Assembly: GCA_036939975.1 (NCBI GenBank)
Contig: JALLPB010000598.1
Coordinates: 1 to 14,415, forward strand
Source of the DNA: Cyclostephanos tholiformis
Taxonomy: Eukaryota > Bacillariophyta > Thalassiosirophyceae > Thalassiosirales > Thalassiosiraceae
Direction of reading: 5' to 3'
DNA: 14,415 nucleotides
The notes below the pieces were generated by a model. It worked only from the letters and a program-made list of their open reading frames with translations, was not told the origin of the DNA and did no database searches. A program made the position numbers and the translations under genes. Below, piece by piece: positions 9,152 through 14,415 of the stretch; position 1 is the first letter of the stretch; each line of letters opens with the position of its first letter.

Positions 9152-9950
9152 GTGTCAGCATTGACATTGCAAGCAGCACAACAGGAAGCAGCAAAAGCTA
9201 AAGCAAGGGAGGAACAATGTTCAGCATTGACAAAGGATCACATGAATCAGATGCTTGGTGAGTGTAATGACTTACCTTTTCCTTTTCAAGCCAATCCCAA
9301 GCACTGCAATGTTTCTGATGATCCTGAACAAAGAACAACACAATATTTGACTGGCCCAACAACCTCCTTGATCAAATCAAGGAAGTCATGGCCTCGTCGT
9401 GCAACATGCCTTCAGCCCCTGAATTCATCTTTGACCTTTTGGATGAAGCAACAAAGCACAATTTAGCAGTGTTTGAGAAGTATGAGTTCAGCTTAGAACA
9501 CATCCTTGATGCACAACGAGACTCACATCTTGGCCCAGGGAAAGAGTTCTGACCGCCAAACATCCGTTGTTTGGTGTTTGGCCTCCACCCCCTATGAAAA
9601 TGAATGGAAAGCATCCTGATGAATGGCAGCAAGTGGCCATTAACCAAAACCAACGACAATAATCGAGCAAATTTAAGAGAACAAAGTAATCCTGGGCTGG
9701 CTATTTAACTTCTGGACCCTCCCCGTTTTCCTCCCCAATCAAAAACATTTTGCGTGGTTGAGGGAAATAAAGCAAATGATTGACTCTAGATGCAAGACAA
9801 AGAAGCAACTCGAGTCAACAGTAGGGCGACTAGGACATGTTGGTAACATCATCCCCTGGGTTTATCACTTCCTGAGTCAACTTTGGAGCCTCCTCTCTCA
9901 TTCCAGAATGCACCGTCAGATAAAAATTGATGACAAATGCATTAGAGATT
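9152..9950 (+). pseudogene. DIRS-like reverse transcriptase remnant, palm deleted
   Basis: It opens with an Ala/Gln-rich stretch (LQAAQQEAAKAKAREEQ). A frameshift near 9345 leads to IFDWPNNLLDQIKEVMASS and HILDAQRDSHLGPGKEF. Then come TGA codons where Arg (9552-9554) and, further on, Trp and Arg are expected, followed by MESILMNGSKWPL and a D-N-N-R-A-N-L-R-E end at about 9682. In a different frame from about 9688 the RT thumb appears directly: ILGWLFNFWTLPVFLP, then LESTVGRLGHVGNIIPWVY. The fingers/palm with the Y-x-D-D box, expected between these two pieces, is absent. The deletion and frame change mean there is no polymerase activity. Confidence 0.8.
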
Positions 9951-10502
9951 AGAGATCTTGATTTAATGAAGACAGTACCGGACAAAGCAAAAAACGGGGT
10001 CGATATGAACTTACTGATTTTCAGATCACCTGACCGGGTTTACTACTTGGACTCTTGCCCCGCCGGCCTGGGAGGATACAGTGATCAAGGACAAGCATGG
10101 TGCTTCAAAGTGCCGGATGAGCTATTGTTTAAAGCATCAAAGAACTTACTTGAGCTCCTGGCCGTGATCATAACACCTTGGATCGATGTCATCGAAGGCC
10201 ATCTCACCGCCGGGGATTGCACGCTCAGCATGACAGACAGCACGACGGCCAAGTGGTGGATGCGAAAATCAAATTTCGTCGAGCCTGATGATGACCCAAC
10301 TCAAGCAACAGCCCAAGTCAATGCAGTGAGAAAATACGCATCGACTTTCATGACGGCAGACGTCTAAGGCTACAGTCAGTGGTTCGCGGGAAAACTGAAC
10401 AACGTCGCAGATGCCCTGTCAAGGGATTGGCACCTTGGTGATGACGAACTCACCTTCACCCTGCGCTCTCACTTTCCCATACCAAGATCAACTCATGGCT
10501 GA
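9927..10502 (+). pseudogene. DIRS-like RNase H, one nonsense codon
   Basis: One frame carries all four expected acidic residues: Asp in YYLDSCPAGLGGYS (10050-10052), Glu in NLLELLAVI (10152-10154), Asp in SMTDSTTAKWW (10236-10238), and Asp in NNVADALSRD (10410-10412). A single TAA (10365-10367) sits just before GYSQWFAGKLNN. The frame continues cleanly past it to a natural-looking TGA at 10500-10502. Apart from that codon the domain looks intact, which makes it the best preserved part of the element. Confidence 0.85.
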
Positions 10503-11720
10503 TCTCCTTGCTGCAGCCACTTCCCATGAGCGAGCAATTACGAGAGTGTCACATGACGCCGAGGCTCGTGCCTGGGGATGGTGGCAGCAATGGTGCGAGT
10601 CCGTTGGATGCAACGAACTATACCTCAATGGTTTCAGCCAGGTTGAGCGAAATCTTTTGCTTGAAGCATTTGCAATGGCTGTCAGAGAAGGACGGTTCTC
10701 ATGGGATTGCTCTGAACCACTTGTTGAAGGGACAGTCCGTGGTACCATCTCACATGTGGTACAGGCCTTTTGGGAATTGGGAAGATAGAATCCTATTAAA
10801 GATGCAGACAACATGCTTAGCGTCCATTTATCAAGGCAGTTCAGAGCCTATCGGAACAATGATCCCAAGGAAGTTCAACAAAAGGCCCTTTCTTTCATCA
10901 TCTTCAATGAACTACCAAGTGGCAATTTTTGGAGCTAGACAGAGCAATTGCACAACTCACTATTAGTGCAGCTTTCTTTGCCTGCCATTCTTGTGAGTAC
11001 TTGAGAGTTCCACGAAGGGAAATGAAGCGTACGAAACTTCTCTGCCTTTGTAATATCAGATTTTTCAAGTACGGAAGGCTTCTTTCCATGCCATTGGACT
11101 GTTTGGAGGTAGCAGACAGTGTGGCAGTGATGTTCAAAAAGCAACAAAATGACCAGAAACATAAGACGGTCATTCATGGTCAGACAGACGACCCAATTCT
11201 GTGCCCAGTGAAACAATGGGCATGCCTAGTTAATTGGATCTGGACATATTCCAGCACAACGGAGGACACATCAGTCTGCACAGTCTGGCACAACAACAGA
11301 AAAGATCAGATAACATTGCACCAAGTCATAACAACTCTTTGCCCAGCATGTGCAACCATCGGCAGCGCTCATCTTGCCTTCAAGCCAGAAGAGATTGGCA
11401 TGCACTCACTTTGCTTGGGTGCTGCAATAGAAATGTACCTTGTGGGGGTACTGGTGTACACCATCATACTCATTGGCAGATGGTCCAGCGATGCCTTTTT
11501 GCATTACATCCTGGAGCAGGTGGAGCAGTTCTCAAAAGACATTGCACAGAAAATACTCATGCATCAATCATTTTGCACAATCCCAGATGTAGCACCACTT
11601 GTGGTCTCAAACAAGGACCCCCGGCAGCGTAACCATTCAAATAATGCCGAGACAAGGAGAAATATTGGATGTGACATGTCTCACCGGGTACAACTCCCGG
11701 CTTTCTCTCTTTTCAACTGA
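10495..11720 (+). pseudogene. DIRS-like tyrosine recombinase, catalytically dead
   Basis: ATG at 10495 starts a separate ORF overlapping the end of RNase H by 8 bases (ATGGCTGA). The N-terminal core-binding part includes ARAWGWWQQWCESVG. An in-frame TAG follows at FWELGR (10786-10788). A shift near 10925 leads to the catalytic domain. The first catalytic Arg, expected in A-C-R-S-C-E-Y, is His (codon 10986-10988). The H-x-x-R box reads H-S-L-C-L-G, with Arg replaced by Cys (11412-11414). The final box GRWSSDAFLHYI keeps the nucleophilic Tyr (11505-11507). The end, PRQRNHSNNAETRRNI then LPAFSLFN, closes at TGA 11718-11720. In a live element this enzyme would integrate circular cDNA. Loss of two arginines plus the breaks rules out activity. 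Confidence 0.88.
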
Positions 11721-11805
11721 TCGTACGATGATGCTGAGGCAACTTTAATGGAGAAGGCATCATCTTCCCGATTGCTGAAAGGAGTCGGGCGATGGGAGAA
11801 TTGAA

Positions 11806-12009
11806 TTAAAACTCAGTTCCAAACCCAGCCGCCTTGTGCACATCTTGTGTACACTTTTCTCTACTTCGCGGATCGTAGAGGCATTTGGCTTCGAAGTTGC
11901 TTTGTGTGAGAGGCACTCCAATAGCTGATCCCCAAGGAGTCCTGCAGATGCCAGGAGAAGGTTTTCCCATGGCCATGGCAATGAGAGTGGACCACGAGGA
12001 TTTTGTCAT
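11806..12009 (-). pseudogene. Possible gene fragment, unidentified
   Basis: An open minus-strand frame of 67 codons ends at a stop at 11806. Its composition is protein-like (for example GKPSPGICRTPWGSAIGVPL, then CLYDPRSREKCTQDVHKAAG). I do not recognise it. An overlapping frame (11760-11981) is also open, so chance openness is possible. It lies just past the tyrosine recombinase and could be captured host sequence, a decayed exon, or part of the element's 3' end. Confidence 0.2.
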
Positions 12010-12565
12010 TTGTCGAGAACTCTCTAGGTAGTCTTTAGTAGCACATATAGGTTAATTTGATATAGTAAACAAAAATTAGATGTAAATCTGTTTAGTAACC
12101 AAATGTTACCAGTTCTCAGCCACCTCATATCCAAGAAAAGAACGACTTATCGTATCCAGTCAATGATCAGATAGAAGAAATTATGTTCAAGTCGCGAAGA
12201 TTACAGGAAGTCAACGGTTTAGTTGGGGGCATAGATATGGTACGGTCACACCCCAATTTTTCGGATGATAAAAAAATACACGCGAAAAGTGATCAGTCAA
12301 GTCTAACGACTGAGCCTAGGCCTGTTTATACTCGTCAGAGTGTTGATCATGTTTGCCTGCGTTCTTCTTCCCAGACATGACGCGGCATTACGACCACTTT
12401 GCTAATGTAACACCAAACCCTACTATCAGTCGAGCGCTGCATTAATATCATGATTGCGATCATTATCCTGCTTTTGCACGTTGGCGCCGCGTGGCATGAT
12501 GTCACTCGGGTATGTGCATGGAATGACTTCCAGTATCGCCGATATGCACGTAACGTCATTGCAAT
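12010..12565. other. Spacer without a supported gene
   Basis: The first 110 bp are AT-rich, then mixed composition with rising CpG towards the UBA-YwbE gene. Short frames exist but none has recognisable content. No tRNA, repeat array or element end was seen. The part next to 12565 probably holds the 3' UTR of the minus-strand gene. Confidence 0.4.
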
Positions 12566-13896
12566 TCAACGAGCGAACTTAATCACCCTTCCCACCGTGC
12601 CATCTGCAAGCATCACCTTAATCCCCCGAGGATGATACTCAGCGTTGGTTAGATGACGAGAGACGACTCCCCGAGTCTCCCTCCCCGTGCGCTGGTCCTC
12701 CTTCTTCACGACGAACACATCGGCGCCGATCGGTACGCACGAGCGTTGACATTCCCGTTCTCCCCCCCCGACCGGTCCGCGGCCGCCATACCGTCGACGC
12801 CCTCCGTCGTTTTTCACATCGTAACCCCTAGCCATGCCACCCATGCGTCTCAAGCCAACGCCGGTGCCGCCGCCTACACCATCGCGTGAAGACATCACCG
12901 CGGGATAATCATAGTCGTCGGCCAGCCGTCGTCGGACGTCTCCGAACAGGTGTCTCGTCAATTCCGCGGCGTCTATTCGTTTGGCGTCACTCTCCATTCC
13001 CCCATCGACTCCATCACTGAGCACCGTGCCCGACGACGGAGACATCCTCGACAGTCCCGTCAGCAATTCGTCGGGCGTGCCATCCCCGTGGATGAGAAGG
13101 GCCTCGATGGCATCTTCAATGCGATTCCCGTGATGTCTTAGGATGGCATCGAGATGCCGGGTTGTGTAACCCATATCGGAGAACATGGATAGGAGGGTGG
13201 ATAGGGCTCTCTCGTGGCATTCGTCCTCCATCGTCACTCGATCGCCCGATCGTTCCTCGTTCTCCTCCCTCTCGCTCCTCGATATCGACTCGACGTCGCG
13301 GCCGCTCGTCGACCCTCGTTGTTGCGCCGACCCCTCGACATCGATCCCTGACCGTGGTATCATCGGATCCTCCTTCCCCTCGATAACCATCCTGTGTTAT
13401 CTTCTGAAGAATAAGGGATCCGGTGAACAGGCAAGGGTGGAAATGAAGGGCGTCCCCTGGTATTCCNGATTAGGTGGAATGTGTCGTGTGTCTCAAGTGG
13501 GATTGAGATTGGTAAAGTATAAATACTTCGAGTACCTATGAATATCCTAAAATGTAACATCCTGACGGCATCGTCATCGTCGGGTGGGGGGGTTGTGCTA
13601 TCCGCAATCCCCTCCCCACCACCCGATTTGTACCTCGCAACATCCACGGAAAATCGACGCAGGTCCTCGCGGAGATCGCCGCAGTCGTCGCATCTCCCGG
13701 ACGCGACGACGAAGCCACCCAGGTACTCCGCGACGTCGTCCGGGCTGGTGTCCCCCGCCATGTCGAGTAGGGTAATCAGGATCTCGGACAGGTACTCGCG
13801 GTGATCAACGTCGCGATCATCGCCACTCGGGCCGAGTAGGACGGCGAGCCGTCGCTCCAGCAGCGGTAGAGGCGGCGCGACCTCGTCGGCCGGCAT
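12566..13896 (-). CDS. UBA-domain protein with C-terminal YwbE (DUF2196) domain, two exons
   Basis: ATG at 13894-13896 starts exon 1; exon 2 ends with VGRVIKFAR and TGA at 12566-12568. With the intron taken as 13392-13558 the product is 387 aa. Exon 1 encodes a helical N-terminus (LLERRLAVLLG, YLSEILITLLDMA, PDDVAEYLGGFV), vaguely like PWI-fold N-termini such as CCDC43, a weak resemblance. Exon 2 has a Ser/Arg/Glu-rich linker, a UBA-like domain (LLSMFSDMGYTT to DAIEALLIHG, 13085-13207) and a Gly/Arg-rich stretch. The last 54 residues match YwbE: DVFVVKKEDQRTGRETRGVV, then HPRGIKVMLADGTVGRV (12569-12730). YwbE is a small bacterial protein of unknown function; UBA domains bind ubiquitin. The combination suggests a ubiquitin-linked or RNA/ribosome-linked adaptor, but the role is unknown. 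GC- and CpG-rich like ferroportin, so a host gene. Confidence 0.85.
12569..12730 (-). other. YwbE/DUF2196 domain
   Basis: The C-terminal 54 residues carry the family signature: a valine-rich strand followed by K-x-D-Q-R-T-G, then L-T-N-x-x-x-H-P-x-G-I-K-V and a final G-x-V-G-R-V. It covers nearly the whole length of the bacterial single-domain protein. Confidence 0.85.
13085..13207 (-). other. UBA-like domain
   Basis: A three-helix pattern with the M-G-Y loop (F-S-D-M-G-Y) and the helix 3 signature G-N-R-I-E-D-A-I-E-A-L-L. This matches the UBA consensus M-G-F/Y ... G-N-x-x-x-A-x-x-x-L-L. Confidence 0.8.
13392..13558 (-). other. Probable intron of the UBA-YwbE gene
   Basis: Exon 1 and exon 2 lie in different frames, and the exon 1 frame loses protein-like character after AVRM. 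Donor AT|GTTACA (exon end 13559) and acceptor ACACAG|G (exon start 13391) join the frames correctly and give 167 bp. A second possibility is donor ATAG|GTACTC (exon end 13536) with an acceptor GGTCAG further inside exon 2. The ambiguous base at 13466 lies inside the intron either way. cDNA would settle the choice. Confidence 0.55.
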
Positions 13897-14135
13897 AACG
13901 CTTCCCTATTTCGGGTTGGTCGGCCGTTCGTTTTTGATAAGTACAAGCCGATGGGGCCGATTCTAGGGCATATTCGATATTAGCTGTTACAGGCCTCCGG
14001 CACGGGAATCAGTCAAAAGTCGTTTGTTATTTTTTTGGAATAGTGTACTAATACCATACATATGCAGGCTACAGAGTCACAGGTTACGGAGTCACGCTGT
14101 TGATGTAACTCCTCCGCAAGCCGCAACAAAAATAA
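13897..14135. promoter_or_regulatory. Upstream region of the UBA-YwbE gene
   Basis: No gene is seen in this stretch. As the 5' flank of the minus-strand gene it should contain the promoter and 5' UTR. Apart from the 15-bp tandem repeat I recognise no specific element, and no clear TATA box at a credible distance. Confidence 0.35.
14067..14096. repeat. Tandem 15-bp repeat containing GAGTCAC
   Basis: GGCTACAGAGTCACA (14067-14081) is followed by GGTTACGGAGTCACG (14082-14096), 12 of 15 identical. The shared GAGTCA is the reverse complement of TGACTC, a core bound by many bZIP factors. It lies about 170-200 bp upstream of the UBA-YwbE start. Regulatory use is inference. Confidence 0.5.
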
Positions 14136-14325
14136 TGAGGTTGAGGGAATCGGCATATTATATTGTGGATATGAGATGAAGGTGAAATATCTCTCTTGTC
14201 GCGATAGGTTGTGGTGCATGCCCCTCACTTTGAGGTTGAGGGAATCGGCATAGGGTATTGTGGATATGAGATGAAGGTGAAATATCTCTCTTGTCGCGAT
14301 AGGTCATGATGCATGCCCCACACTT
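14136..14325. repeat. 95-bp tandem duplication
   Basis: Unit 1 is 14136-14230 and unit 2 is 14231-14325. They align without gaps with 7 differences by eye (about 93% identity). After unit 2 a short stretch (14326-14343) resembles the unit start weakly, perhaps a decayed third copy. It lies 240-430 bp upstream of the UBA-YwbE start. No coding content is convincing. Confidence 0.9.
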
Positions 14326-14415
14326 TCAGGTGAAGGAGCGAGGTCTCACATGAGAAAAACGAACAAGAAACCTTTCTTGCATGATGAGCTTATGAGTCTA
14401 TTTCTGCTTCTATTC

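Larger units (their letters stand above)
6484..11720 (+). mobile_element. DIRS-like tyrosine-recombinase retrotransposon, degenerate
   Basis: The plus-strand order is gag, reverse transcriptase remnant, RNase H, tyrosine recombinase. An RT/RNase H unit followed by a tyrosine recombinase instead of a DDE integrase defines the DIRS order. Stops and frameshifts occur in every part, and the RT palm is missing, so the copy is dead. I looked for inverted or split direct repeats flanking the coding part (6484-6568 against 11721-12050) and saw none. The true ends are therefore unknown, and the given limits are those of recognisable sequence plus leader. The left edge abuts the Ty3 target duplication. 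Confidence 0.88.

Noticed and set aside
10488..10814. 108-codon minus-strand frame over the recombinase N-terminus
   Set aside because: It lies opposite the conserved recombinase core-binding region and has no recognisable content.
6484..12050. Terminal inverted or split direct repeats of the DIRS-like element
   Set aside because: Comparing both flanks by eye on both strands showed no convincing match; ends are left undetermined.
12653..13541. Plus-strand open frames across the UBA-YwbE gene
   Set aside because: They are Ser/Pro/Arg-rich antisense shadows of the minus-strand coding exons, which have clear UBA and YwbE motifs.
14013..14228. 71-codon minus-strand frame in the terminal repeat region
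   Set aside because: It runs through the 95-bp tandem duplication and the 15-bp repeat, shows no family match, and the second repeat copy does not continue it.
1..14415. CRISPR array, tRNA or rRNA genes, bacterial operon or phage module
   Set aside because: No spaced short repeats, no tRNA T-loop/acceptor pairing, no rRNA-like blocks, and the gene content is eukaryotic.

Overview
The window looks like nuclear DNA of an alga, most likely a diatom. Two GC- and CpG-rich host genes sit near the ends, pointing towards each other. About 10 kb of CpG-poor, decayed retrotransposon sequence lies between them. The diatom call is inferred from protein families: a ferroportin of plant/algal type, a Ty3/gypsy Gag with a C-x2-H-x3-H-x4-C knuckle, and a DIRS-like element with a tyrosine recombinase. 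One ambiguous base (13466) shows this is assembled genomic sequence. I see no bacterial operons, tRNA, rRNA or CRISPR array.

Layout. 1-162: leader of the first gene, with a 33-codon upstream ORF whose stop overlaps the gene's ATG. 163-2007 (+): ferroportin-family iron exporter, 614 aa, about 12 membrane segments, acidic loop, His-rich tail. 2146-6478 (-): a Ty3/gypsy LTR retrotransposon with both ends defined (two 139-bp LTRs, 5-bp target duplication ATCCT) and an inactivated gag-pol. About 6484-11720 (+): a DIRS-like retrotransposon with gag, a reverse transcriptase that has lost its catalytic palm, an RNase H with all its acidic residues, and a tyrosine recombinase that has lost two catalytic arginines. 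Its ends were not found. 11721-12565: spacer, with one possible minus-strand gene fragment. 12566-13896 (-): a two-exon gene for a protein with a UBA domain and a C-terminal YwbE/DUF2196 domain. 13897-14415: upstream DNA of that gene with a 15-bp and a 95-bp tandem duplication.

The two host genes show no functional link. Each transposon carries stops and frameshifts throughout, so neither can move by itself. The 3' LTR of the Ty3 element lies 138 bp past the ferroportin stop and points into that gene in antisense. I found no clear evidence for an undescribed multi-gene system. The items most worth a second look are the ferroportin upstream ORF, the UBA-YwbE architecture, the ORF overlap in the tyrosine-recombinase element, and the CpG contrast between genes and transposons.
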